Notes: generated by a model from the sequence alone, not told the origin. A stretch of 64,000 bases of DNA from BOG-908 sp963850605 (GCA_963850605.1 CAWKLX010000009.1:1-64000), one strand, 5' to 3'. Shown: positions 10,795 to 19,638, counted from the first letter of the stretch. Program-made: numbers and translations.

Positions 10795-10960
10795 GTCGAC
10801 CGGTCTACCCGGACGTTCTTCGTTATTATTGCCGCAAATAGGCGCTCTACTCGAAGTTGGCACGCTCCGCCAATCCTCGTCATCAACCCGAACTCCTGCT
10901 TTGGGAAAACTGCTCGTGCAGTGCGTGCCGCTAAAGGCAGAACGCTGGTCGTCAACAATT
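10793..10960 (+). pseudogene. Decayed fragment of a sulfotransferase gene
   Basis: This stretch has no intact frame but aligns by eye with positions about 11570-11740 inside the full sulfotransferase gene. Shared blocks are ACCCGGA-GT, AATAGGCG-TCTACTC, GCTCCGCCA-TCCTCG and a GAACGC block near the end. It therefore looks like the remnant of an earlier gene copy lying between the methyltransferase and the second leader repeat. Within the 510-base gap 10795-11304 this fragment and leader copy B are the only structures I see. Confidence 0.5.
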
Positions 10961-10982
10961 CATCGAGTACACAGCCAAAAAC

Positions 10983-11250
10983 AGCGACATCTGCGACTTC
11001 AGGAGGATTGGAGATAGCTGCCGCGCCGCAGCGTTAGTGTGACCGACTGCAAGCGACCAACCTCGTCGGCCATCGAGTTCGGCGCCATCTCCCTGATATT
11101 TCGGCTAGCAATACCCGCTTTTTAGGTCGAGTCATCAATTCCTCATACGCTTGCGCTAGGCTGTTGATCGCAACACAGGAGTGCAAGTCGTGATAGGGAG
11201 GTGTGCTGCGATGTCACACAGCCGTGCGACAGCCGCTACTGGTCGCATGT
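10983..11250. repeat. Leader repeat copy B, degenerate
   Basis: This is the diverged copy of 9871-10135. It keeps GGAGTGCAAGTCGTGA and TAGGGAGGTGTGCTGCGATG, but the following codons no longer lead into a methyltransferase frame. It lies directly upstream of the sulfotransferase gene and may supply its promoter. Confidence 0.55.
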
Positions 11251-11337
11251 TTGATCTGCCGTAAATCTCCGGCGGTGTAGGTGCTTTTTCTGCTATGTTG
11301 AACTATGATAGGTGAAGAAAAATTCTAAGGCAGTGCA

Positions 11338-12252
11338 CTGGAAAAGACCGTCATCTTTGTTTTGGGAATGGGCCGGTCAGGCACCTCCCTGCTCGCCAGA
11401 GTGCTGTCGCTCTGCGGCGGTGCCTTGCCGGAGCGACTGGTGGGTGCGATCCCGAGCAACCCTACGGGTCATTGGGAACCGCACGAAGCTTTGGAGCTCA
11501 ATGAGAGCTTCCTTCGAGCAGCCGCCAGCAGCTGGTACGACCCCACCCCTATCAGCGGGGACCGGCTCAGTCCGACTCACCCGGATGTCGTTGTTTTCCT
11601 CGCGGCAATAGGCGATCTACTCCGAACCTGGTTTGCTCCGCCATTCCTCGTTGTTAAGGAACCAAGAATCACGACGTTGGCGCCAATTTGGCTTATGGCA
11701 GCACAAAATGAACGCCTTGCGGTCCGGGTGGTAATACCCGTGCGTCATCCGGACGAGGTGGCTATGTCGCTGGCCACCCGTGATGGACTGGTGAGAGGGC
11801 ATTCGGATTTGCTCTGGCTCAAAAATTGCCTACTCGCGGAGCATGCGTCCCGTGGAATGCCCCGCGCCTTTGTCGACTATCCGCGCCTTGTGGCGGACTG
11901 GCGCCGTGAAGCCCAGCGAATGAGCAGCGGTCTCGCCCTCGACTTTTCCGTTGCTGACGCTGACGCCATCGACGCGTTTGTGACACCGGCTCTGCACCGC
12001 GAGCGCCGAATGGGCGATGACTCGCTGCGGGGAAGGCTGTCGGCGCTCGAGATTGTCTATGACGCTTTCACAGCCGCGGCACGTGACGGTGCTTGCATCG
12101 ACGTGAGCTTATTTGACCGGATTCGCAACGACTTCTATGCAAACTCGTTAGCCTGGCCGGTCGCCACTACCACCTTTTTGGAGCGCCTGCATGCGCCTGA
12201 GACCGCAGCGGTGGCAGATCAGCAGCGAGAACGTCAGCGCACTGGTCTTTAG
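11338..12252 (+). CDS. Sulfotransferase-like protein
   Basis: The protein (about 300 residues) carries the 5'-phosphosulfate loop of sulfotransferases at its very start (VIFVLGMGRSGTS), and further on the 3'-phosphate-binding type segment VVIPVRHPDEVAMSLATRDGL. It probably transfers sulfate from PAPS to a surface glycan. The start is unclear. The first beta strand needs codons upstream of the TTG at 11362, and the only candidate before the in-frame TAA at 11326 is CTG 11338. An ATG at 11305 lies in the same frame but is cut off by that TAA after seven codons. I suspect a small indel in the A-rich stretch here, as elsewhere in the window. Confidence 0.7.
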   Translation: MEKTVIFVLGMGRSGTSLLARVLSLCGGALPERLVGAIPSNPTGHWEPHEALELNESFLRAAASSWYDPTPISGDRLSPTHPDVVVFLAAIGDLLRTWFAPPFLVVKEPRITTLAPIWLMAAQNERLAVRVVIPVRHPDEVAMSLATRDGLVRGHSDLLWLKNCLLAEHASRGMPRAFVDYPRLVADWRREAQRMSSGLALDFSVADADAIDAFVTPALHRERRMGDDSLRGRLSALEIVYDAFTAAARDGACIDVSLFDRIRNDFYANSLAWPVATTTFLERLHAPETAAVADQQRERQRTGL

Positions 12253-12338
12253 AAGTAGATGTTTGATCCCATTATGGGCCAGGTTCTCCACAGCAGCGCC
12301 ACAACGACAGAGTCAGTCCGTCACGCAATACATGGTAG

Positions 12339-12606
12339 TCAAAAGAGCCTGAAGGGCCCCGCCAAGCTCAAGAACCAATGCGTGTTCAGGCACTCGTCCC
12401 GCAGCCGGCCGTTGAAGCTTTTGACGAACGCGATGTCCGTCAGCTTGCCCGGCCGGGAGAAGTAAAGCGTCACCTTGTGCTAGTAGGCCCAGTGATCCAG
12501 CACCCGCGAGATGAACTCCGGGCCGTTGTTCACCCGGGTCTTCGCCGGCGGTGTGCCGCGCTGGTAAGCCAGCCGCTCCAGCACGCCCACCGGGTTTTCT
12601 GCTGAC
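12339..12606 (-). pseudogene. IS3-family transposase (orfB) remnant
   Basis: On the minus strand the translation reads RVNNGPEFISRVLDHWAY, an in-frame amber codon at about 12480, then VTLYFSRPGKLTD, SFNGRLRDECLNTHWF and LSL. This is the C-terminal third of an IS3-type DDE transposase. It is dead three ways. The second catalytic Asp (normally DNGPEF) is Asn. The catalytic Glu (normally IESFNG) is Lys. The frame holds a stop, and the 5' part is missing. It sits beside the integrase at the island edge. Confidence 0.75.
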
Positions 12607-12705
12607 GGCAGTTCATAATCTGCCACCAATCGGCGGCGGCCGCGCGCGTAGTGCCGCTCCATTCGCTCGATGGGGGAACGTAGCAACGCTCGGCCAAAAA
12701 CACCA

Positions 12706-14004
12706 TCACGAAGCTCCTGGATTCGGCCGCTTGCGCAGTCCCGCCAGCAGCTCGTCCGCCGGCGCCGCGCCCTCGAGGATCATGTCGGCCCAAATCTGCG
12801 CCAGCTCACGCCGCCGGTCGAGATGCGCCGCCCGGTTATAGGCGGCCTCGGTCTTGTCGCCCTTCACATGCGCCAGCATCAGGTCGATCACCTCGCGATC
12901 GGCGCGGTGCAGCTCGTTCATGATCGAGCTGAAGGCCGCCCGCCAGCCATGCGGCACATGCACCCCGTGATAGCCGGCCCGGTTCAGCAGATAGCCCAGC
13001 GCGTTCTGCGACATCGGCCGGTGGGCCCACCGGTTGCTGGGGAACGCCAGCTTGCCGCCGCCGGCGATCTGCCGGGCTGCCTCGAGTACCTCGACCGCCT
13101 GGCGCGACAACGGCACCAGGTGCTCGCGCTTCATCTTCATGCGCTCGGCCGGCACCCGCCAAAGCGGCTTCGCGCCGTCCAGGTCCTGGATCTCGCTCCA
13201 TTCCATCAGCCGCAGCTCCGTCGACCGCACCGAGGTCAGCGCCAGCATGCGCAGCGCCAGCTTGGTCAGCGGGTAGGCGGGCTCGGCGTCGACCCTGGCC
13301 CGCATCTCGACCACGGCCGCCAGGTCGGTAAGCGCTGGCTGCTGGCCGCGCACAACCGGCGCCAAAGCCTTGGCAATGACGGCGGCCGGGTCCGAGGTCG
13401 CGCGGCCGGTGGCGATCGCGTGCTGGAAGACCGCCGAGCATCGCTGGCGCACTCGATGGGCGGTCTCCACAGCCCGGCGCTGCTCCATGCCGCGGATCGC
13501 CTCAAGCATCTCCGGCGGCGTGATCGTGGCGACGTTGCGGGTGCCGAGCTTGGGAAAGATGTCGGCCGCCAGCGTGTCGATGACCTGGTCCGCGTGCTTC
13601 GGCGTCCACCGGGCCTTTTGCAAAGCGTGCCACTCGCGCGCGACCACCTCGAAGCTGCGCGACGGATCGTCCACCTGGAGCATCGGGGCAGGGGCCGGTG
13701 CCCCAGGGTCGCGCTTGTCGCGCAGCGCCGCCCTGGCGGCCAAGCATTTGTCCCGGGCGACCGCCAGCGTCACCTCCGGATACGGACCGAAGGACAGCTG
13801 CTTCTCGCGCCCTTCCCAGGTGTAGCGCATGCGGAATAGCTTCGATCCGGCCGTCGTGACCAGGACGAACAGGCCGCCTCCGTCGTAGAGCTTGTAGCTC
13901 TTCTCCCGTGGCTTGGCCTTGCGGATTTGCACGTCTGAAAGCGCGATGCCCCACCCCCACGCCCCGATGCCCCAGATTGTGCCCCGCCAATACGCGGGCT
14001 TCAC
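12706..14004 (-). CDS. P4-type tyrosine integrase (DUF4102 N-terminus)
   Basis: This 432-residue site-specific recombinase probably moved the adjacent island in and out of tRNA-Ser. The N-terminal DUF4102-type arm-binding domain is visible (LSDVQIRKAKPREKSYKLYDG, YTWEGREKQLSFG-PYPEVTLA). The catalytic domain keeps Arg in TSVRSTELRLMEW, the His-x-x-Arg pair in PHGWRAAFSS, and the late His and Tyr in LAHVKGDKTEAAYNR. It appears intact. Homologues usually begin at about ALSDVQIRK, so the true start may be some 20 codons inside the ATG at 14004. The gene ends next to a dead IS3 fragment and starts about 110 bases from the tRNA 3' end, the classic arrangement for P4-like integrases. Confidence 0.9.
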   Translation of the reverse strand: MKPAYWRGTIWGIGAWGWGIALSDVQIRKAKPREKSYKLYDGGGLFVLVTTAGSKLFRMRYTWEGREKQLSFGPYPEVTLAVARDKCLAARAALRDKRDPGAPAPAPMLQVDDPSRSFEVVAREWHALQKARWTPKHADQVIDTLAADIFPKLGTRNVATITPPEMLEAIRGMEQRRAVETAHRVRQRCSAVFQHAIATGRATSDPAAVIAKALAPVVRGQQPALTDLAAVVEMRARVDAEPAYPLTKLALRMLALTSVRSTELRLMEWSEIQDLDGAKPLWRVPAERMKMKREHLVPLSRQAVEVLEAARQIAGGGKLAFPSNRWAHRPMSQNALGYLLNRAGYHGVHVPHGWRAAFSSIMNELHRADREVIDLMLAHVKGDKTEAAYNRAAHLDRRRELAQIWADMILEGAAPADELLAGLRKRPNPGAS

Positions 14005-14113
14005 CGGGTGCCACTGAGAGCCAAGGGGAGCTGTTTCTGCCAGAAAGCCAGCTAAATCAAGCTGCGGCGGGTGTCACTGGCAGTCATTGACGGCTTGTGA
14101 GAGCATCGGCTGG

Positions 14114-14203
14114 CGGAGGGGATGAGATTCGAACTCACGGTACACCTTTACAGTGTACAACGGTTTAGCAAACCGCCGCCTTCAGCCACTCGGCCACCCC
14201 TCC
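14114..14203 (-). tRNA. tRNA-Ser (anticodon GCU)
   Basis: Read on the minus strand, the 90-base sequence folds as a type II tRNA. It has a 7-bp acceptor stem GGAGGGG/CCCCTCC with G discriminator, D arm TGGCCGAGTGG, anticodon stem-loop CGGTTTGCTAAACCG with anticodon GCT, a long variable arm (TACACTGTAAAGGTGTA) and T loop GTTCGAATC. CCA is not encoded. Its 3' end points at the integrase and is the likely attachment site. Confidence 0.95.
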
Positions 14204-14258
14204 GCCGGGATGCAACACGACGTTTGCCCCGCCGTTCTAGGCGACCCAGGCCCCCCGG

Positions 14259-15714
14259 TCAAACCAACAGGCGAGCCCGCAGCGCCTCGTTCACCAAAGC
14301 CGGGTTCCCCTTGCCCGCCATGGCCTTCATCACCTGACCCACGAAAAACCCGAACAGTTTCTCCTTGCCCGACCGATACTCCGCCAGCTTGTCCGGGTTG
14401 GCCGCCAGTACCTGGTCCACCGCGGTATCGATGGCCCCCGTGTCGGTCACCTGCCGCAACCCACGCCGCTCAACGATCTCCGCAGGCGCCGCCCCCGTCT
14501 CCACCATGTCTTCAAAGACGTCCTTGGCGATGCGCCCGTTGATCGTGCCGTCCGCCACCAGGTCCAGCAGCCCACCCAGATGCGCGGCCGTCACCGGGCT
14601 GGTCTCGATCGTCCGGCCCGTCCGGTTCAGCGCCGCGAAAAAATCCCCGGTAATCCAGTTCGCCGCCAGCCGCGCATCCCGCCCCCGCGCCACCGTCTCG
14701 AAAAATTCCGCCACCGCCTGCTCGGCCACCAGCACACCCGCATCGTACGGCGCCAACCCATAACCAGCCACGAACCGCGCCCGCTTGGCATCGGGCAGCT
14801 CCGGCAAACTCGCCTTCAGGCTCTCCACCCATGACTCATCCAGCACCAGCGGCAGCAGATCGGGATCGGGAAAATAGCGATAATCATGCGCATCCTCCTT
14901 GCTCCGCATGCTGCGCGTGATCTGCCGCGCCGGCTCGAACAGCCGCGTTTCCTGCCGCACCTCCCCGCCCGATTCCCAAACCTCGACCTGCCGCCGCGCC
15001 TCCGCCTCGATCGCCTGCATCACGAAGCGAATGGAGTTCACGTTCTTCACCTCGCACCGCGTGCGAAAATCCTCCCCCGCATGCCGAACCGAAACATTCA
15101 CGTCGGCACGCATGCTACCCTCATCCATGTTCCCATCGCACGTGCCCAGATACCGCAGCACCGTGCGCAGCTTCCGCAAATACGCGCCCGCCTCCTCAGG
15201 CGAGCGAATATCCGGCTCGCTCACAATCTCCATCAAAGCCACACCGCTGCGGTTCAAATCGATGAAGCGACCGCGAAGCATCCTGGTCATGCAGCGACTT
15301 GCCCGCATCCTGCTCCAGATGCAGCCGCGTCACCCCGATATGCCGCAAACTCCCATCCGCCAGCTCGATCTCGATCTCACCCTTGCCCACAATCGGGTGC
15401 TCGAACTGGCTGATCTGATACCCGCTCGGCAAATCCGCATAGAAATAGTTCTTGCGATCGAAACGCGACGTCAGATTGATCTGCGCATTCAACCCCAGTC
15501 CCGTCCGCACCGCCTGCGCCACGCATTCCTGGTTCAGCACCGGCAACATCCCCGGAAACGCCGCATCCACCAGGCTCACCTGACTGTTCGGCTCGCTCCC
15601 AAACTCCGTTGCCGCCCCCGAAAAAAATTTCGAGCGGCTGATGATCTGCGCATGCACCTCCAGCCCACACACAATTTCCCACGTGCCGCTGGCGCCCTCA
15701 ATGGTGTAGCTCAT
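14259..15714 (-). pseudogene. gatB: Asp-tRNA(Asn)/Glu-tRNA(Gln) amidotransferase subunit B, one frameshift as sequenced
   Basis: GatB binds the misacylated tRNA and phosphorylates it before GatA delivers ammonia. The N-terminal piece (ATG at 15714) has WEIVCGLEVHAQI, YFYADLPSGYQISQ and GVTRLHLEQDAGKSLHDQD. The rest in the next frame has RFIDLNRSGVALMEIVSEPD and MRADVNVSVR, then the C-terminal YqeY-type domain ending GKGNPALVNEALRARLLV. The total of about 485 residues is normal. The break lies near 15280. The gene is needed in organisms relying on this route, and both neighbours are intact, so I read it as a sequence error. It overlaps gatA by four bases (ATGA), indicating translational coupling in gatC-gatA-gatB. 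Confidence 0.93.
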
Positions 15715-17198
15715 ACCCCCACCCCCGCCCGCACCGAAGGCCGCGCCGAAAACCCCGCCGAATCCTCGATCACCTGCCCGACTGCAAACACCGTTTCCTC
15801 ATCGAACGGCCGCCCGATCACCTGCAGCCCCAACGGCAAACCCTGCCCATCCAACCCAGCCGGCACGGACAAAGCCGGTACCCCCGCCAAATCGGCCGGC
15901 ACGGTGAACACGTCGTTCAAATACATCGCCACCGGATCATCCATTTTCTCCCCCGCCGCAAACGCCGCCGTCGGCGTGGTCGGCGTCAGCAAAGCATCCA
16001 CCTGCCCGAACACCTCGGTGAAATCCTGAAGGATCAGCGCCCGCACCTTTTGCGCCCGCAGATAGTAGGCGTCGTAATACCCCGCCGACAGCACATACGT
16101 CCCGATCAGGATGCGGCGCTTCACCTCCTCGCCAAACCCCTCCGCGCGCGTGCGCTCATACAACTCCGTCAGGTCATGCCCCTCCACCCGCCGCCCAAAC
16201 CGCACGCCGTCATAGCGCGCCAAGTTAGAAGATGCCTCGGCCGGCGCCACGATGTAGTATGTCGCCAGCCCATACTTCGTGTGCGGCAAAGACACATCCA
16301 CGATCTCGGCCCCAGCCTCCCGAAGCCACGCCAGCCCATCCTGCCAAAGCCGCTCCACTTCTGCCGGCATGCCATCGGCCCGATACTCACGTGGCACACC
16401 GATGCGCAGCCCAGCCACGCCACGCCGGCACGCCGCCGCGTAATCCGGAACAGGCCGATCCACGCTCGTGCTGTCCTTCGGATCGAACCCCGCCATGCTG
16501 CCCAGCAGCAGCGCGCAATCCCCCACCGTCCGCGCAAACGGCCCAGGATGGTCCAGCGAAGACGCAAACGCCACCACACCCCAACGGCTGCACCGCCCAT
16601 AGCTGGGCTTCATCCCCACCAACCCGCAGAACGAGGCCGGCTGCCGTATCGACCCACCCGTGTCCGTGCCCGTCGCACCCATCGCCATCCGCGCCGCCAC
16701 CGCCGCCGCCGACCCGCCGGAAGACCCGCCCGGCACCAGCACCGCCGAAGGATCGCCCGCGCGATGCCAAGGATTCTCCACCGGCCCGAACGCGGACGTC
16801 ATGTTGGACGAGCCCATCGCGAACTCGTCCAGATTGGTCTTGCCCAGAAACACCGCACCATCGGCCAGCAATTTCGACGTGACAAAACTCTCATAAGGCG
16901 GCACGAAGTTTTCAAGAATGCGGCTGCCGGCGGTCGTGCGAACTCCGGTCGTGCAAAACAGATCCTTGATCGCCAGCGGAATACCGCACAGCGGCCCCGC
17001 GGTGCCATCGGCCAGCGCCATATCCGCCGCCGCGGCCTGCTGCGCCGCCTCCTCCAGCGTCAGCGTAATGAACGCGTTCAGCCGCGGATTCAGCGCCGCC
17101 GCAGCCTCGCTATGCGCCGCCACCAGCTCGGCGGCCGAAAAATCCCGCGCGCGCAAGCCCGCAGCAGCCTGCGCGATGGTCATATCGAACAGGCTCAT
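15711..17198 (-). CDS. gatA: Asp-tRNA(Asn)/Glu-tRNA(Gln) amidotransferase subunit A
   Basis: This is the glutaminase/amidase subunit, 495 residues, of the amidase-signature family. The catalytic triad is visible as Lys78 (CGIPLAIKDLF), cis-Ser159 (VPGGSSGGSAAAVA) and nucleophile Ser183 (TDTGGSIRQPASFCG). It frees ammonia from glutamine and passes it to GatB for making Gln-tRNA and/or Asn-tRNA in the cytoplasm. The ATG at 17198 overlaps the gatC stop by four bases (ATGA), and its own stop overlaps gatB in the same way, so the three subunits are probably translated together. Confidence 0.97.
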   Translation of the reverse strand: MSLFDMTIAQAAAGLRARDFSAAELVAAHSEAAAALNPRLNAFITLTLEEAAQQAAAADMALADGTAGPLCGIPLAIKDLFCTTGVRTTAGSRILENFVPPYESFVTSKLLADGAVFLGKTNLDEFAMGSSNMTSAFGPVENPWHRAGDPSAVLVPGGSSGGSAAAVAARMAMGATGTDTGGSIRQPASFCGLVGMKPSYGRCSRWGVVAFASSLDHPGPFARTVGDCALLLGSMAGFDPKDSTSVDRPVPDYAAACRRGVAGLRIGVPREYRADGMPAEVERLWQDGLAWLREAGAEIVDVSLPHTKYGLATYYIVAPAEASSNLARYDGVRFGRRVEGHDLTELYERTRAEGFGEEVKRRILIGTYVLSAGYYDAYYLRAQKVRALILQDFTEVFGQVDALLTPTTPTAAFAAGEKMDDPVAMYLNDVFTVPADLAGVPALSVPAGLDGQGLPLGLQVIGRPFDEETVFAVGQVIEDSAGFSARPSVRAGVGV

Positions 17199-17482
17199 TC
17201 CACAACTTTCGGCACGGTGTAAAAATCGCCCACCCGATCGGGCGCGTTGGACAGCACGGCGTCCGCCATCTGCCCATCCGTCACCACGTCCGGCCGCAAC
17301 CGCAGCGCAATCTGCGCGCCACCCGTCAGCGGCTCGATGCCCGCCACATCCACCTCGCCCAGTTGCTCGATCCAGCCCAGAATGCCGTTCAGCTCACCCT
17401 GCAAGCGCGGCAAGTCCGCCTCGTCCACACCGATGCGGGCAAGTTTGGCAATGCGACGAACGGTCGCGACATCCAGCGACAT
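17195..17482 (-). CDS. gatC: Asp-tRNA(Asn)/Glu-tRNA(Gln) amidotransferase subunit C
   Basis: This is the small 95-residue subunit that clamps GatA to GatB. The typical start SLDVATVRRIAKLARIGV, the middle ELNGILGWIEQLGEVD and the C-terminal VLSNAPDRVGDFYTVPKVVE match the family over its full length. It is the first gene of the gatCAB operon and is divergent from ruvX, with only about 53 bases between the two start codons. Confidence 0.96.
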   Translation of the reverse strand: MSLDVATVRRIAKLARIGVDEADLPRLQGELNGILGWIEQLGEVDVAGIEPLTGGAQIALRLRPDVVTDGQMADAVLSNAPDRVGDFYTVPKVVE

Positions 17483-17535
17483 TTTTGCGGATACACCTCT
17501 GGCCCGTGGGCGGGCGCACGACCATACCGGCGCCC

Positions 17536-18015
17536 ATGCCCCTCATCAACATGGACGCCCTGCGCGCCAGCCTGGCCCCCGGCCAGCGCCTGATCGGCAT
17601 CGACCTCGGCACAAGAACGATCGGGCTCGCCCTCTCGGATGTCGGGCTCATGCTCGCCAGCCCGCACGCCGCCCTGCGCCGCGCCAAACTCTCCGCCAAC
17701 GCCGCCGAAATCGCCGCAATCGCCCACCACCAGGGCGCCGGCGGCTTGGTCGTCGGCCTGCCCCTTTCGATGGACGGCGCCTTCGGCACCGCCGCCCAAG
17801 CCGCGCGCGACTGGGCCCGCGCCCTGTCCGACGCCACCACCCTGCCTGCCGCCCTGTGGGACGAGCGCCTCTCCAGCGCCGCCGTCAACCGCTTCCTCAT
17901 CGCCGAAGCCGACATGACCCGCACCCGCCGCGCTGCCGTGGTGGACCAGATGGCCGCCGCCTACATCCTCCAAGCCGCCCTGGACGCCACCAGCCGACCA
18001 ACCACCGGCCCCTGA
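17536..18015 (+). CDS. ruvX: Holliday junction resolvase-like YqgF/RuvX
   Basis: This 159-residue protein of the YqgF/RuvX family acts in 16S rRNA 5' end maturation and/or as a resolvase-like RNase H fold nuclease. The opening strand LIGIDLGTRTIGLALSD contains the first catalytic Asp. GLVVGLPLSMDG and WDERLSSAAV (with the acidic residues) follow, and VVDQMAAAYILQAALD gives the last Asp. I take the ATG at 17536 (MPLINMDAL); the much longer frame upstream is antisense to gatA/gatC. It is transcribed away from gatC through a short shared promoter region. Confidence 0.93.
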   Translation: MPLINMDALRASLAPGQRLIGIDLGTRTIGLALSDVGLMLASPHAALRRAKLSANAAEIAAIAHHQGAGGLVVGLPLSMDGAFGTAAQAARDWARALSDATTLPAALWDERLSSAAVNRFLIAEADMTRTRRAAVVDQMAAAYILQAALDATSRPTTGP

Positions 18016-18084
18016 CGCCTGAAAACCTTGCCATCCGCCCACGGAACGGTCAGGAAGCTCCCGCCCCCAACCAAAGGCCCCGCC

Positions 18085-18984
18085 ATGCTCCGTTCCGAGA
18101 TCGTCCGCGGCTTGTCCAGCCTGCTGCGCGCGATGGAAACCAGCCGCGTGCCGGCCGTGGTCGAAGGCGTCTACCGCGACCTGGCCCGCTCCCCCGGCGA
18201 GACCAAGACCACCGACGTGCTGGCCGCCTACCAGGCCTTCATGCTGGCCTACACCACCCAGTTCACCGAGGTGGAACGCCAGGTCATGGCCACGCTCGAC
18301 ATCGCCGAATTCGCCGACGGCGAATGGTGGACCATGGTCATCGTCGCCTCATCCCCGGGCGCCAAGGCAGCCGACGCGTCCTCGGCCATCGGCCGCCCGC
18401 TCTACCGCCTGCGCTTCGTCATCGACTACCTGCCCGCCGTCATCTCCCTACTGGAGCAAGATGAGGAACTAGCCGGCCTGCAACGCCTGACCGTCGTGCT
18501 GCCGGAAGAAGGCGGCCGCCGTTCCAGCCCGGCCCGAATCATGGCCTCGATGGACTCCGTGACCACCCTCTACGAGACCTTCGCCGACATCGGCGCCCGG
18601 CCGGGCAGCGACCTGGTGCTGCTCTCCTGCGACGCCGGCGGCGACAAGGTCTTCTCGTACGCCGGCCTGCCCGATCTGATCGACAAGGTCCGCACCACGC
18701 TGCTGGAAATCTGGCGCAACGCTATCTATTTCCGCGAACGCAAATTCACCGACCGGCTGGAATTGATCGCGAAAGCCCTGCCAATCCTAGCGGAGCTGGC
18801 CACGCTTGAAGAGCAGGGCCAGGTGGCGCCGGAACGCGCCGAACTCCTGCGCCGTAAGGTTCTCACGGGGGCAACGAAGTTTATCGAAAGCGGGTCTTCC
18901 ATTCCGGAAATGAGCGATCTCAGTCTGTATGTGCCTCGGCAGGTTTTGGCACCGAAGGAAGCTCTGCTGCTCGAAAGCAAGTAA
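18085..18984 (+). CDS. Conserved hypothetical protein
   Basis: This 299-residue, largely helical cytoplasmic protein has no signal peptide or membrane segment. It begins MLRSEIVRGLSSLLRAME and has a central segment RLTVVLPEEGGRRSSPARI. The C-terminal half (residues about 200-290) is charged, coiled-coil-like helix (LLEIWRNAIYFRERKFTDRL). I recognise no family. The start at 18085 gives a sensible N-terminus; the frame further up is Pro-rich and continues from ruvX. It may be cotranscribed with ruvX (69-base gap) and is followed by a strong hairpin. Confidence 0.7.
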   Translation: MLRSEIVRGLSSLLRAMETSRVPAVVEGVYRDLARSPGETKTTDVLAAYQAFMLAYTTQFTEVERQVMATLDIAEFADGEWWTMVIVASSPGAKAADASSAIGRPLYRLRFVIDYLPAVISLLEQDEELAGLQRLTVVLPEEGGRRSSPARIMASMDSVTTLYETFADIGARPGSDLVLLSCDAGGDKVFSYAGLPDLIDKVRTTLLEIWRNAIYFRERKFTDRLELIAKALPILAELATLEEQGQVAPERAELLRRKVLTGATKFIESGSSIPEMSDLSLYVPRQVLAPKEALLLESK

Positions 18985-18986
18985 GC

Positions 18987-19010
18987 GGTTCTTTTCTGAA
19001 GAAAAGAACC
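18987..19010. terminator. Strong hairpin, partial member of the dispersed repeat
   Basis: An 11-bp perfect stem (GGTTCTTTTCT / AGAAAAGAACC) lies between a plus-strand gene ending at 18984 and a minus-strand gene ending at 19024, so it can serve as a two-way terminator. The flanks AGCAAGT and CAAAAGACTTTT match the elements at 37661, 40208 and 57024, but the GTGCTGTCGCGGAG core is absent. Confidence 0.6.
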
Positions 19011-19023
19011 AAAAGACTTTTAC

Positions 19024-19614
19024 TTATCCCGTGAACGCTGCCCAGCTTTCCGCGGTGCGGCCACCTCGGGCCTTGCGCATGCGTTCGACCTGGCGGCTGA
19101 ACCTTGGCCCGTACACGCGCAGACAGATATACAGGATCGGTCGCCCCTGCGGCAGCGTCCTTGCCAACGCCTCCATGCCCGCCGGCACACCCGGATGCGG
19201 CACCACCTGGCTCTCCTCGGACGGATACGCCACCGGCTCCGCCAGCACATGGCTCAGATGCGGACACAGCTTTCTGGCCCGCTTCCCGCACGCCAGATGC
19301 ACCGGCGGCACGGTGCCGGCATAGCGCATCCCATCCCCCACCGCCGCGAACCCGCCCAACTCCACCGGAAAAATATAGCGGTCCCCCTTCAGCGTCCGCC
19401 GCCCGCACACATGGCACAACTGCCCCAACACCCCCAGCCGCTGCCGCGTCACATGCACCGCCGCAAACCGCGGCACCCCCTCCCCCGGCCGCTGCACCTG
19501 CACCAAATCGGCATAACCGGGAAAATCGGCGGAGGGGGACAGCTCATAACTATCTTCGGCGGTCCAGGAGACCGACCACGGAACGTTCTCCCCGACTGTC
19601 CAGCGTGTTGTCAT
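19024..19614 (-). CDS. Hypothetical protein with putative zinc-binding Cys/His cluster
   Basis: This 196-residue soluble protein is not recognised. It has a CHVCGRRTLKGDRYIFP segment and then VHLACGKRARKLCPHLSH. The C-x2-C followed by His/Cys ligands resembles a treble-clef or HNH-like zinc site, but no full nuclease motif is visible. The C-terminus (RQVERMRKARGGR) is basic, consistent with nucleic acid contact. It lies upstream, in transcription order, of no obvious partner and ends against the hairpin at 18987. Coding status is supported by normal composition and length. Confidence 0.6.
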   Translation of the reverse strand: MTTRWTVGENVPWSVSWTAEDSYELSPSADFPGYADLVQVQRPGEGVPRFAAVHVTRQRLGVLGQLCHVCGRRTLKGDRYIFPVELGGFAAVGDGMRYAGTVPPVHLACGKRARKLCPHLSHVLAEPVAYPSEESQVVPHPGVPAGMEALARTLPQGRPILYICLRVYGPRFSRQVERMRKARGGRTAESWAAFTG

Positions 19615-19638
19615 AAGTCGTTTCGTGGTCGCGACATG

